This document shows positions 1 through 14,300 of a DNA stretch of 64,000 nt, piece after piece. Position 1 is the first letter of the stretch, and the number at the start of each line of letters is the position of its first letter. Made by a program: the position numbers and the translations under genes. The notes below the pieces were generated by a model. That model searched no databases. It had not been told where the DNA came from and was given only the letters and a program-made list of their open reading frames with translations. The stretch is from Limnomonas spitsbergensis (Eukaryota > Chlorophyta > Chlorophyceae > Chlamydomonadales), in assembly GCA_037349105.1 (NCBI GenBank), contig JAYJMM010000103.1, forward strand, positions 868,001 to 932,000, in the 5' to 3' direction.

Positions 1-560
1 TATGGGTGTCGTGGCGGGGTCGTAGGTGCTTTCATACTTCAATCTATCTTTTTACGCATGGTTTATGGAGGCCGTGTGAGGGTTTGTTGGTCGTGTGCCT
101 TTCCTGTTGCTTTTCGCCTTTTCTCAGCTGACGACGAGGGCCGCCGGTTCTGAAGGGTTGGACTGCCAGCCTCACACCTTGTTTAAGTCAAAGCAAAAGA
201 ATAAACACAAATTTGAATTTCAAATCACGTAGGCGATAGGCCAGAAAGCTTTAACCCCCATCATCAACAAACATTATAGGACCCCTGGCTACCCCCATCC
301 CCTCCCTTCCTCCGGAACCGAGGCGGAGTCAAACTTAAATTTCTGTCAAACAACAGAATATTTTCAGGGGGACAGAGGTCAGTTGCAGCCACCTTTCCGT
401 GCGCTTCTAATGGTGTTCCTCATTGTAGCTTGTTCTCAAATATGAAATACCAAATGGTATATCTCGCCACATCCTGACCAGAGTGGGCAAGATGACCTAA
501 AGGGTCGACACCTCGCATTTCGAAATGATACCAGGAGAAGGGGAGGTTGGCTCTGCAACA
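1..560. other. Left flank, no gene recognised
   Basis: Mixed-composition sequence without a supported reading frame or known repeat. Short poly-C runs only. Downstream of the PDE gene relative to its direction. Confidence 0.4.
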
Positions 561-1350
561 CTGTTTGCCGACGTGGCCGAGCTTTCTTTAAGCAGGGCCC
601 AGAGGTGTAACGTCATTAGCCTGGAGAAGGGGCGGCTGCTTCTGCGAGGGGGGTGACGCTACTGATCCATCATCCTCACTCCATCCGTAGTACTTCCAAG
701 TTCATACGCACCCCTACCAGTACATCTGCCTCGATCATGAGCTGTTCCGGCGTCAATTTGCCCACGTTGTACAGGCCCCCTTTAGCTTTATGTAACCTGG
801 AGCATGCCAGCTCTGTGCACTGGCAGGGCTCACACACTGTTGCATGTCCCTCTCGCCTTAAGTTTATTTTCTTCCAACGGGACTTTTGGGCGCAGACGCG
901 GCCGAGCCTATTTGAGGCTTTGAGCAGGGCCCAGAGGTGTTATGTCATTGACTGCTGCATGAGAGTAACACAATGAATGGATTGCGCAGCCCGAAGGTAG
1001 ACTGGTCGTTCCAATCAGTAGCTGCCACGGATGTGACGGAGTAACCGGACCAGGAGAAGAGTCCATCTCGTGAATTGAAAGTATTCACAACTAGCAAGGA
1101 GGGTTGGGAGGCCCTGATAGCCCTGGTTTTGTGCAACTTGTACTTGAGCTTTTTGAAGGCTAGTCTCTTCAGGGGCAGGGGTTGCGGTCTGCCTGGCCTT
1201 TTTGTTCGTGTTCCTTTTGTTTGGAAGGCGATCATGCTTTCCCTTCTTTCCTCTTGTGCCTCCCCCCTTGACTTTCCTAGCTGATTTTTTGATTGTCGAC
1301 GTGGCCGAGCTTCATTTAAGTAAGTCCCAGAGGTGTAACGTCATTAACAA
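560..1350 (+). repeat. Dispersed repeat family A, left cluster (three copies)
   Basis: Copies at about 566-619, 895-952 and 1295-1348 of a roughly 53-bp module with core GGCCGAGCTTTATTTAAGC and GGGCCCAGAGGTGTAACGTC. Between them (1125-1290) lies a second module rich in CTTTCCCTTCTTTCC that also occurs before copies at the right edge (62570-62690). The pairing of modules suggests remnants of a larger non-autonomous element of unknown class. Confidence 0.7.
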
Positions 1351-2207
1351 CTAGCAAGCAGTGACATGCATGGCTGGAAGTAAAGAAAAGACATCCCATA
1401 ATGAACAGACATCCCATAATGAACAGACATCCCATAAAGAAAGGACATTGCACAACACCCACGTCATCCGCTGATGCTGAAAAGAAAACATCTAATAACA
1501 ATCAGTGCGCGCGTTTTTCTAGAGAAGCAGGGGAGGGGTCATCCGACCATCAACTTTCAATGTTGTGGTGATAGCCCCCCCCCTCATCCCCCCCCCCACA
1601 CCGCTGCCGCTCCTCCTCCTGCTGACGCTCATAAGTGCGCTGCATCACAAGTGCCCAAGTGATCAATCCTATCAAGCCTTGAGCAACAGCCACGCTGGCC
1701 CGGGGCCGCAAGGAAGGCTGAGGCCAGCAGCCGCCTCGGCACGTCTCTCGTCGCTCCTCCCCCTAAAACGCGGCCTAGTTTAGGGTTTAGGGTTTAGGGT
1801 TAGAGCACATCTCCTAGCCACAATATCAATTATATAAAAAAATTGAGCAATAGCATACACGGTGAGTGCGAACCCGCACCCAGTGCCGTGCATTCTTTCA
1901 AAAACAGCTGCCAATTTGATGGTGTGAACACGAGTGAACCCTGAATCAGTGCTGTGCATTCATTCAAATTGCGGTGGTGCACACCGAGCTGCCCAGACCG
2001 TCTCCAGGCTACCTGCCCCCCATGGCAAGCAAGAAAATACTTTACTTAGAAGCAAGAAATTACGATAAAGCATCAGCTGCTTGTCGGTTGGATGATATTT
2101 GAGGATTGGTTGGACGTTGGTATGTGCATGGACATCGGTGCTCCCCGTGCCGCCTCATCTTGGCGCAGGGGCAAGGAAAGTGTGATCCTGGTGATCCCAC
2201 TGAACCA
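1350..2207. other. 3' flank of PDE gene
   Basis: Likely contains the 3' UTR of the PDE gene (minus strand). It has a triple CATCCCATAATGAACAGA-like direct repeat (about 1390-1445), a C-rich stretch (1570-1620) and a short TTTAGGG-type run (1778-1802). No second gene was recognised. Confidence 0.4.
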
Positions 2208-2316
2208 TCAGTCGCTTCCTGGTTGGAAGTTAGTCGGTTGACGGTTGAAGGATAGCTTCCCCTCCACACTTCTTTGCAGCGAGGAGGCCATGAAAGTGTC
2301 GTGGTGATCCCGCCAC
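2208..2316 (-). CDS. Exon 22: PDE C-terminus and stop codon
   Basis: Residues 939-974. It begins WRDHHDTFMASSLQRSVEGK, fitting the conserved N-x-x-x-W-x-x-H end of PDE catalytic domains across the join with exon 21, then a short polar tail ending GSD and TGA at 2208-2210. Acceptor GCAACAG|G. It sits just beyond the 28-bp array. No clear TGTAA polyadenylation signal was seen in the next kilobase downstream. Confidence 0.8.
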
Positions 2317-5300
2317 CTGTTGCATAAAGGAAGCACATGGGGGAACGTCAGCACATGTGCATGGGGGCAGGAACATCTGTACATGTGCATAGGGGCAGGA
2401 ACATCTCTACATGTGCATGGGGGCAGGAACATCTCTACATGTGCATGGGGGCAGGAACATCTCTACATGTGCATGGGGGCAGGGACATCTCTACATGTGC
2501 ATGGGGGCAGGAACATCTGTACATGTGCATGGGGGCAGGAACATCTGTACATGGGCATGGGGGCAGGAACATCTCTACATGTGCATGGGGGCAGGAACAT
2601 CTCTACATGTGCATGGGGGCAGGAACATCTCTACATGTGCATGGGGGCAGGAACATCTGTACATGTGCATGGGGGCAGGAACATCTGTACATGTGCATGG
2701 GGGCAGGAACATCTCTACATGTGCATGGGGGCAGGAACATCTCTACATGTGCATGGGGGCAGGAACATCTCTACATGTGCATGGGGGCAGGAACATCTGT
2801 ACATGTGCATGGGGGCAGGAACATCTGTACATGTGCATGGGGGCAGGAACATCTCTACATGGGCATGGGGGCAGGAACATCTCTACATGTGCATGGGGGC
2901 AGGAACATCTGTACATGTGCATGGGGGCAGGAACATCTCTACATGTGCATGGGGGCAGGAACATCTCTACATGTGCATGGGGGCAGGAACATCTGTACAT
3001 GTGCATGGGGGCAGGAACATCTGTACATGTGCATGGGGGCAGGAACATCTGTACATGGGCATGGGGGCAGGAACATCTCTACATGTGCATGGGGGCAGGA
3101 ACATCTCTACATGTGCATGGGGGCAGGAACATCTCTACATGTGCATGGGGGCAGGAACATCTGTACATGTGCATGGGGGCAGGAACATCTGTACATGTGC
3201 ATGGGGGCAGGAACATCTGTACATGTGCATAGGAACATCTCTACATGTGCATGGGGGCAGGAACATCTGTACATGTGCATGGGGGCAGGAACATCTGTAC
3301 ATGTGCATGGGGGCAGGAACATCTGTACATGTGCATGGGGGCAGGAACATCTCTACATGTGCATGGGGGCAGGAACATCTCTACATGTGCATGGGGGCAG
3401 GAACATCTGTACATGTGCATGGGGGCAGGAACATCTGTACATGTGCATGGGGGCAGGAACGTCTGTACATGTGCATGGGGGCAGGAACATCTCTACATGT
3501 GCATGGGGGCAGGAACATCTCTACATGTGCATGGGGGCAGGAACATCTGTACATGGGCATGGGGGCAGGAACATCTCTACATGTGCATGGGGGCAGGAAC
3601 GTCTGTACATGTGCATGGGGGCAGGAACATCTCTACATGTGCATGGGGGCAGGAACATCTGTACATGTGCATGGGGGCAGGAACATCTGTACATGTGCAT
3701 GGGGGCAGGAACATCTGTACATGGGCATGGGGGCAGGAACATCTGTACATGTGCATGGGGGCAGGAACATCTGTACATGTGCATGGGGGCAGGAACATCT
3801 GTACATGTGCATGGGGGCAGGAACATCTCTACATGTGCATGGGGGCAGGAACATCTCTACATGTGCATGGGGGCAGGAACATCTGTACATGTGCATGGGG
3901 GCAGGAACATCTGTACATGTGCATGGGGGCAGGAACGTCTGTACATGTGCATGGGGGCAGGAACATCTCTACATGTGCATGGGGGCAGGAACATCTCTAC
4001 ATGTGCATGGGGGCAGGAACATCTGTACATGTGCATGGGGGCAGGAACATCTCTACATGTGCATGGGGGCAGGAACGTCTGTACATGTGCATGGGGGCAG
4101 GAACATCTCTACATGTGCATGGGGGCAGGAACATCTGTACATGTGCATGGGGGCAGGAACATCTCTACATGTGCATGGGGGCAGGAACATCTCTACATGT
4201 GCATGGGGGCAGGAACATCTCTACATGTGCATGGGGGCAGGAACATCTCTACATGTGCATGGGGGCAGGAACATCTCTACATGTGCATGGAGGCAGGAAC
4301 ATCTGTACATGTGCATGGGGGCAGGAACATCTCTACATGTGCATGGGGGCAGGAACATCTCTACATGTGCATGGGGGCAGGAACATCTCTACATGTGCAT
4401 GGGGGCAGGAACATCTGTACATGTGCATGGGGGCAGGAACATCTGTACATGGGCATGGGGGCAGGAACATCTCTACATGTGCATGAGGGCAGGAACATCT
4501 CTACATGTGCATGGGGGCAGGAACATCTGTACATGTGCATGGGGGCAGGAACATCTGTACATGTGCATGGGGGCAGGAACATCTCTACATGTGCATGGGG
4601 GCAGGAACATCTCTACATGTGCATGGGGGCAGGAACATCTGTACATGTGCATGGGGGCAGGAACATCTCTACATGTGCATGGGGGCAGGAACATCTCTAC
4701 ATGTGCATGGGGGCAGGAACATCTGTACATGTGCATGGGGGCAGGAACATCTCTACATGTGCATGGGGGCAGGAACATCTGTACATGTGCATGGGGGCAG
4801 GAACATCTCTACATGTGCATGGGGGCAGGAACATCTCTACATGTGCATGAGGGCAGGAACGTCTGTATATGTGCATGGGGGCAGGAATGTCTGTACATGT
4901 GCATGGGGGCAGGAACATCTTTGCATATGCACACGTTTTACATACGCTGCCAGAGGCATGGTGGACACTGGGTGCATTGTCGCATGTGTGCATGGGGCCT
5001 TATGCAAACGCTCATGGTCGCTCACATTACCAAGTTCATCTGCACAGCAGTGAGCAGTGGCTGGCATGAGGGGAAGAGCGAGCAGAAAGACTGGAACTGC
5101 GGCAGCGCCACGACGGTGAAAAAGCCGGGCTGGGACTTGGTGACGCCCTCCTTGTGGCGATCCATCAGAGGGCTGACGGGCATGCCGGCCGCAGCCTCGC
5201 GGTCACCTTGCTGGAAAAACTGAGAGATGGGAAGGGAGACGCAAGGGGGGGGGAAGGTGTAAGGGGAGGGGGCTGAGAGATGGGTGGTGAGACGGAGGGA

Positions 5301-8300
5301 GAGGAATAAGGGGGGGGGGGGGGCTGAGAGATGGGAGGAGAGACGTGGGAAAGGAGTGGAAGCAGTCCTGTATTGGTGTGTGTGTGCAGAAAGTGTGAGG
5401 TATGAAGGGTATGTGAGGTGTGAAGGAGGTGTGATGGACGTGATGGATGGTGTGTGTGGGGGGGGGGGTCATGGGGTGCATGCAGGGGAGGAGCGTATGG
5501 GAAGGTGAGTGGGTGAGTGGTGGGAGGTGAGGAGTGAGGCGTGTGTGTGTGAATGTCCAACTTTGGCAGGTTGCCCAGCGGCCGCCCAAGGCCCAATTAG
5601 GACCAAACCTCTACCGGCCTACGACTGGTGGCAAGACAGCATGCCTGGCCAGAAATGAGGCTTACAGCCAGCGGTTAAAGTGTGGCTGGCAGGCAGCCGA
5701 GTGATTCAGAAAATAAACTGCCCGCATTTAGCCCATGTGCGCCATCCTCTCACCCCACCCGTCATCTGCATCCCCCCACCTACCCTACATGCCTCCTGTT
5801 TGGCCCCCATCCAGCCTCTACTTGCTGCCTATATCCCCCTCCCCCCCTTTTCGACACCATTCCTCAACTCTTCACCCCCTCCAGCCTACTTGCCGTTTGT
5901 CCCCCTCAAGCCTACTTTCTTCCTATATCCCCCCCCCCCCCTCTCCCCCACCGCCCTCTTGTCACCTGCATCCCCCCTCAGATCATAATCTTGTCCTGCA
6001 GCCTTTATCCCCACCTTTTCACACTATTCCGCATCTGTGTGCCCCCCTCATGCCTTTTTGCTGCCTACCCCCCCCCCCCCACACACACACAGACACACAA
6101 TGCCTTCTTGCTGCCTGTATTCCCCCTTCAGTCACCTCTTCTTCCAGTCTGTACCCCCCCCCCCCCCCCCCCCCCCCCGTCCCCTGCCACACACACACAC
6201 CGCCGTTCCAAACCATACCTCATCTATTTCCTCCCTCCCTCCCTCCCCCCACACCGCCTTTCCACATCTCACCCCACTCACAGCTCAACTCTTCTTGCAG
6301 CTTCTACCCCCCTTCCCCCCCACACCGCCTTTCCACACCATTCCTTGTCTGTTTCCTCCCCCCCACCTCTCATGCCAAATGTAACCCCCTCCCCCCGCAT
6401 CTCAGATTATCTCATATGTTTCCTCCCCCTCCCCCCTCCCCCTCTCACCTCATCTTGCAGCCTTCCCCCTCCCCCCTCTCACCTCATCTTGCAGCCTACC
6501 CCCCCCCCCCCTACACACACACCCTTCCCTCTCCCCTCTCCTCTCACCTCATCTTGCAGCCTGAACACCCACTTCTTGTGCACCTCATGGCTGCTGGTGA
6601 GGTGGCCCAGGTCAGCACACTTCAGCGACATCTGGTAAACCATGGCGCGAGAGTCGTCGTCCACCTGAGAGGACAGCGCCAGCTCGCCATGACCGCGGCC
6701 GCCGTCGGCAGACAGGCCGAACTTGGTGTTGAACTGCGACACCTGTCGCAAGTGTGAACAATGGTTATGATGTGAAAGGTGGTGAGCGTGTGGAAGTGGT
6801 GTAGAAGTGTGAACCTCCTGCTGAAAGTGGAGCTCGGAACCGACAATGCAAAATTTTGCGCATCCAGAAAAACATAATCTTATGCATGCTCGACATACAG
6901 TTGTCGCTTACCCTCAGTACACGATTTTGCATGACCATGCAGCATATTTTACTGACCATGCAGCATATTTTACTGACCATGCAGCATATTTTACTGACCA
7001 TGCAGCATATTTTACTGACCATGCAGCATATTTTACTGACCATGCAGCATATTTTGCATGACCATGCAGCATATTTTACTGACCATGCAGCATATTTTAC
7101 TGACCATGCAGCATATTTTACTGACCATGCAGCATATTTTACTGACCATGCAGCATATTTTACTGACCATGCAGCATATTTTACCGACCATGCAGCATAT
7201 TTTACTGACCATGCAGCATATTTTAATGACCATGCAGCATATTTTACTGACCATGCAGCATATTTTACCGACCATGCAGCATATTTTACTAACCATGCAG
7301 CATATTTTGCATGACCATGCAGCATATTTTACTGACCATGCAGCATATTTTACTGACTATGCAGCATATTTTACTGACCATGCAGCATATTTTACTGACC
7401 ATGCAGCATATTTTACTGACCATGCAGCATATTTTACTGACCATGCAGCATATTTTACTGACCATGCAGCATATTTTACCGACCATGCAGCATATTTTAC
7501 TGACCATGCAGCATATTTTACTGACCATGCAGCATATTTTACCGACCATGCAGCATATTTTACTGACCATGCAGCATATTTTACTGACCATGCAGCATAT
7601 TTTACCGACCATGCAGCATATTTTACCGACCATGCAGCATATTTTACCGACCATGCAGCATATTTTACCGACCATGCAGCATATTTTACTGACCATGCAG
7701 CATATTTTACCGACCATGCAGCATATTTTGCATGACCATGCAGCATATTTTACTGACCATGCAGCATATTTTACTGACCATGCAGCATATTTTGCATGAC
7801 CATGCAGCATATTTTACTGACCATGCAGCATATTTTACTGACCATGCAGCATATTTTACTGACCATGCAGCATATTTTACTGACCATGCAGCATATTTTA
7901 CCGACCATGCAGCATATTTTACTAACCATGCAGCATATTTTGCATGACCATGCAGCATATTTTACTGACCATGCAGCATATTTTACTGACCATGCAGCAT
8001 ATTTTACCGACCATGCAGCATATTTTACTGACCATGCAGCATATTTTACCGACCATGCAGCATATTTTACTGACCATGCAGCATATTTTACCGACCATGC
8101 AGCATATTTTACTGACCATGCAGCATATTTTGCATGACCATGCAGCATATTTTACTGACCATGCAGCATATTTTACTGACCATGCAGCATATTTTACCGA
8201 CCATGCAGCATATTTTACTGACCATGCAGCATATTTTACCGACCATGCAGCATATTTTACTGACCATGCAGCATATTTTACCGACCATGCAGCATATTTT

Positions 8301-11300
8301 ACTGACCATGCAGCATATTTTACCGACCATGCAGCATATTTTACTAACCATGCAGCATATTTTGCATGACCATGCAGCATATTTTACTGACCATGCAGCA
8401 TATTTTACTGACTATGCAGCATATTTTGCATGACCATGCAGCATATTTTACTAACCATGCAGCATATTTTACCGACCATGCAGCATATTTTACTAACCAT
8501 GCAGCATATTTTGCATGACCATGCAGCATATTTTACTGACCATGCAGCATATTTTACTGACTATGCAGCATATTTTACTGACCATGCAGCATATTTTACT
8601 GACCATGCAGCATATTTTACTGACCATGCAGCATATTTTACTGACCATGCAGCATATTTTACCGACCATGCAGCATATTTTACCGACCATGCAGCATATT
8701 TTACCGACCATGCAGCATATTTTACCGACCATGCAGCATATTTTACTGACCATGCAGCATATTTTACCGACCATGCAGCATATTTTGCATGACCATGCAG
8801 CATATTTTACTGACCATGCAGCATATTTTACTGACCATGCAGCATATTTTGCATGACCATGCAGCATATTTTACTGACCATGCAGCATATTTTACTGACC
8901 ATGCAGCATATTTTACTGACCATGCAGCATATTTTACTGACCATGCAGCATATTTTACTGACCATGCAGCATATTTTACCGACCATGCAGCATATTTTAC
9001 TAACCATGCAGCATATTTTGCATGACCATGCAGCATATTTTACTGACCATGCAGCATATTTTACTGACTATGCAGCATATTTTACTGACCATGCAGCATA
9101 TTTTACTGACCATGGCAGCATATTTTACTGACCATGCAGCATATTTTACTGACCATGCAGCATATTTTACTGACCATGCAGCATATTTTACCGACCATGC
9201 AGCATATTTTACTGACCATGCAGCATATTTTACTGACCATGCAGCATATTTTACCGACCATGCAGCATATTTTACTGACCATGCAGCATATTTTACTGAC
9301 CATGCAGCATATTTTACCGACCATGCAGCATATTTTACCGACCATGCAGCATATTTTACCGACCATGCAGCATATTTTACCGACCATGCAGCATATTTTA
9401 CTGACCATGCAGCATATTTTACGACCATGCAGCATATTTTGCATGACCATGCAGCATATTTTACTGACCATGCAGCATATTTTACTGACCATGCAGCATA
9501 TTTTGCATGACCATGCAGCATATTTTACTGACCATGCAGCATATTTTACTGACCATGCAGCATATTTTACCGACCATGCAGCATATTTTACTAACCATGC
9601 AGCATATTTTGCATGACCATGCAGCATATTTTACTGACCATGCAGCATATTTTACTGACCATGCAGCATATTTTAACCGACCATGCAGCATATTTTACTG
9701 ACCATGCAGCATATTTTACCGACCATGCAGCATATTTTACTGACCATGCAGCATATTTTACCGGACCATGCAGCATATTTTACTGACCATGCAGCATATT
9801 TTGCATGACCATGCAGCATATTTTACTGACCATGCAGCATATTTTACTGACCATGCAGCATATTTTACCTGACCATGCAGCATATTTTACTGACCATGCA
9901 GCATATTTTACCTGACCATGCAGCATATTTTACTGACCATGCAGCATATTTTACTGACCATGCAGCATATTTTACTGACCATGCAGCATATTTTACTGAC
10001 CATGCAGCATATTTTACTGACCATGCAGCATATTTTACTGACCATGCAGCATATTTTACCTGACCATGCAGCATATTTTACTGACCATGCAGCATATTTT
10101 ACATGACCATGCAGCATATTTTACTGACCATGCAGCATATTTTACCGACCATGCAGCATATTTTACTGACCATGCAGCATATTTTACTGACCATGCAGCA
10201 TATTTTTACTGACCATGCAGCATATTTTACCGACCATGCAGCATATTTTACTGACCATGCAGCATATTTTACTGACCATGCAGCATATTTTACTGACCAT
10301 GCAGCATATTTTACTGACCATGCAGCATATTTTTACCGACCATGCAGCATATTTTACTGACCATGCAGCATATTTTACTGACCATGCAGCATATTTTACT
10401 GACCATGCAGCATATTTTACTGACCATGCAGCATATTTTACTGACCATGCAGCATATTTTACTGACCATGCAGCATATTTTACTGACCATGCAGCATATT
10501 TTACTGACCATGCAGCATATTTTACTGACCATGCAGCATATTTTACCTGACCATGCAGCATATTTTACTGACCATGCAGCATATTTTACTGACCATGCAG
10601 CATATTTTACTGACCATGCAGCATATTTTACTGACCATGCAGCATATTTTGCATGACCATGCAGCATATTTTACTGACCATGCAGCATATTTTACTGACC
10701 ATGCAGCATATTTACTGACCATGCAGCATATTTTACTGACCATGCAGCATATTTTACATGACCATGCAGCATATTTTACTGACCATGCAGCATATTTTAC
10801 TGACCATGCAGCATATTTTACTGACCATGCAGCATATTTTACTGACCATGCAGCATATTTTACTGACCATGCAGCATATTTTACTGACCATGCAGCATAT
10901 TTTACCGACCATGCAGCATATTTTACCTGACCATGCAGCATATTTTACCGACCATGCAGCATATTTTACTGACCATGCAGCATATTTTTACTGACCATGC
11001 AGCATATTTTACTGACCATGCAGCATATTTTACTGACCATGCAGCATATTTTACTGACCATGCAGCATATTTTACTGACCATGCAGCATATTTTACTGAC
11101 CATGCAGCATATTTTACTGACCATGCAGCATATTTTACTGACCATGCAGCATATTTTACTGACCATGCAGCATATTTTACTGACCATGCAGCATATTTTA
11201 CTGACCATGCAGCATATTTTCATGACCATGCAGCATATTTACTGACCATGCAGCATATTTTACTGACCATGCAGCATATTTTACTGACCATGCAGCATAT

Positions 11301-14300
11301 TTTACCGACCATTGCAGCATATTTTTACTAACCATGCAGCATATTTTACATGACCATGCAGCATATTTTACTGACCATGCAGCATATTTTACTGACCATG
11401 CAGCATATTTTACCTGACCATGCAGCATATTTTACTGACCATGCAGCATATTTTACCGACCATGCAGCATATTTTACTGACCATGCAGCATATTTTACCG
11501 ACCATGCAGCATATTTTACTGACCATGCAGCATATTTTGCATGACCATGCAGCATATTTTACTGACCATGCAGCATATTTTACTGACCATGCAGCATATT
11601 TTACCGACCATGCAGCATATTTTACTGACCATGCAGCATATTTTACTGACCATGCAGCATATTTTACTGACCATGCAGCATATTTTACTGACCATGCAGC
11701 ATATTTTACTGACCATGCAGCATATTTTACTGACCATGCAGCATATTTTACTGACCATGCAGCATATTTTCATGACCATGCAGCATATTTTACTGACCAT
11801 GCAGCATATTTTACTGACCATGCAGCATATTTTACTGACCATGCAGCATATTTTACTGACCATGCAGCATATTTTACCGACCATGCAGCATATTTTACTG
11901 ACCATGCAGCATATTTTACTGACCATGCAGCATATTTTACTGACCATGCAGCATATTTTACTGACCATGCAGCATATTTTACTGACCATGCAGCATATTT
12001 TACTGACCATGCAGCATATTTTACTGACCATGCAGCATATTTTACTGACCATGCAGCATATTTTACTGACCATGCAGCATATTTTACTGACCATGCAGCA
12101 TATTTTACCGACCATGCAGCATATTTTACCTGACCATGCAGCATATTTTACTGACCATGCAGCATATTTTACTGACCATGCAGCATATTTTACTGACCAT
12201 GCAGCATATTTTACTGACCATGCAGCATATTTTACTGACCATGCAGCATATTTTACATGACCATGCAGCATATTTTACTGACCATGCAGCATATTTTACT
12301 GACCATGCAGCATATTTTACTGACCATGCAGCATATTTTACTGACCATGCAGCATATTTTACTGACCATGCAGCATATTTTACCGACCATGCAGCATATT
12401 TTACTAACCATGCAGCATATTTTGCATGACCATGCAGCATATTTTACTGACCATGCAGCATATTTTACTGACTATGCAGCATATTTTACTGACCATGCAG
12501 CATATTTTACTGACCATGCAGCATATTTTACTGACCATGCAGCATATTTTACTGACCATGCAGCATATTTTACTGACCATGCAGCATATTTTACCGACCA
12601 TGCAGCATATTTTACTGACCATGCAGCATATTTTACTGACCATGCAGCATATTTTACCGACCATGCAGCATATTTTACTGACCATGCAGCATATTTTACT
12701 GACCATGCAGCATATTTTACCGACCATGCAGCATATTTTACCGACCATGCAGCATATTTTACCGACCATGCAGCATATTTTACCGACCATGCAGCATATT
12801 TTACTGACCATGCAGCATATTTTACCGACCATGCAGCATATTTTGCATGACCATGCAGCATATTTTACTGACCATGCAGCATATTTTACTGACCATGCAG
12901 CATATTTTGCATGACCATGCAGCATATTTTACTGACCATGCAGCATATTTTACTGACCACGCAGCATATTTTACCGACCATGCAGCATATTTTACTAACC
13001 ATGCAGCATATTTTGCATGACCATGCAGCATATTTTACTGACCATGCAGCATATTTTACTGACCATGCAGCATATTTTACCGACCATGCAGCATATTTTA
13101 CTGACCATGCAGCATATTTTACCGACCATGCAGCATATTTTACTGACCATGCAGCATATTTTACCGACCATGCAGCATATTTTACTGACCATGCAGCATA
13201 TTTTGCATGACCATGCAGCATATTTTACTGACCATGCAGCATATTTTACTGACCATGCAGCATATTTTGCATGACCATGCAGCATATTTTACTGACCATG
13301 CAGCATATTTTACTGACCATGCAGCATATTTTGCATGACCATGCAGCATATTTTACTGACCATGCAGCATATTTTACTGACCATGCAGCATATTTTGCAT
13401 GACCATGCAGCATATTTTACTGACCATGCAGCATATTTTACCGACCATGCAGCATATTTTGCATGACCATGCAGCATATTTTACTGACCATGCAGCATAT
13501 TTTACTGACCATGCAGCATATTTTGCATGACCATGCAGCATATTTTACTGACCATGCAGCATATTTTACTGACCACGCAGCATATTTTACCGACCATGCA
13601 GCATATTTTACTAACCATGCAGCATATTTTGCATGACCATGCAGCATATTTTACTGACCATGCAGCATATTTTACCGACCATGCAGCATATTTTACTGAC
13701 CATGCAGCATATTTTACTGACCATGCAGCATATTTTACTGACCATGCAGCATATTTTACTGACCATGCAGCATATTTTACTGACCATGCAGCATATTTTA
13801 CTGACCATGCAGCATATTTTACTGACCATGCAGCATATTTTACTGACCATGCAGCATATTTTACCGACCATGCAGCATATTTTACTGACCATGCAGCATA
13901 TTTTACCGACCATGCAGCATATTTTACTGACCATGCAGCATATTTTACCGACCATGCAGCATATTTTACTGACCATGCAGCATATTTTACTGACCATGCA
14001 GCATATTTTACTGACCATGCAGCATATTTTGCATGACCATGCAGCATATTTTACTGACCATGCAGCATATTTTACTGACCATGCAGCATATTTTACTGAC
14101 CATGCAGCATATTTTACTGACCATGCAGCATATTTTACCGACCATGCAGCATATTTTACTGACCATGCAGCATATTTTACTGACCATGCAGCATATTTTA
14201 CTGACCATGCAGCATATTTTACTGACCATGCAGCATATTTTACTAACCATGCAGCATATTTTACCGACCATGCAGCATATTTTACTGACCATGCAGCATA

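Noticed and set aside
1778..1802. True telomere sequence
   Set aside because: Only about three TTTAGGG-like units within a chromosome-internal context; the longer heptamer tracts in introns are degenerate.
2320..5223. 967-codon plus-strand open frame with repeats of GQEHLYMCMGAGTS type
   Set aside because: It is the 28-bp minisatellite read in frame. The unit lacks stops in all frames, the period is not a multiple of three, and the region is an intron on the opposite strand.
5682..6757. Pro/Ser-rich plus-strand frames of up to 340 codons
   Set aside because: Poly-C tracts code for proline; the real signal here is PDE exon 20 on the other strand.
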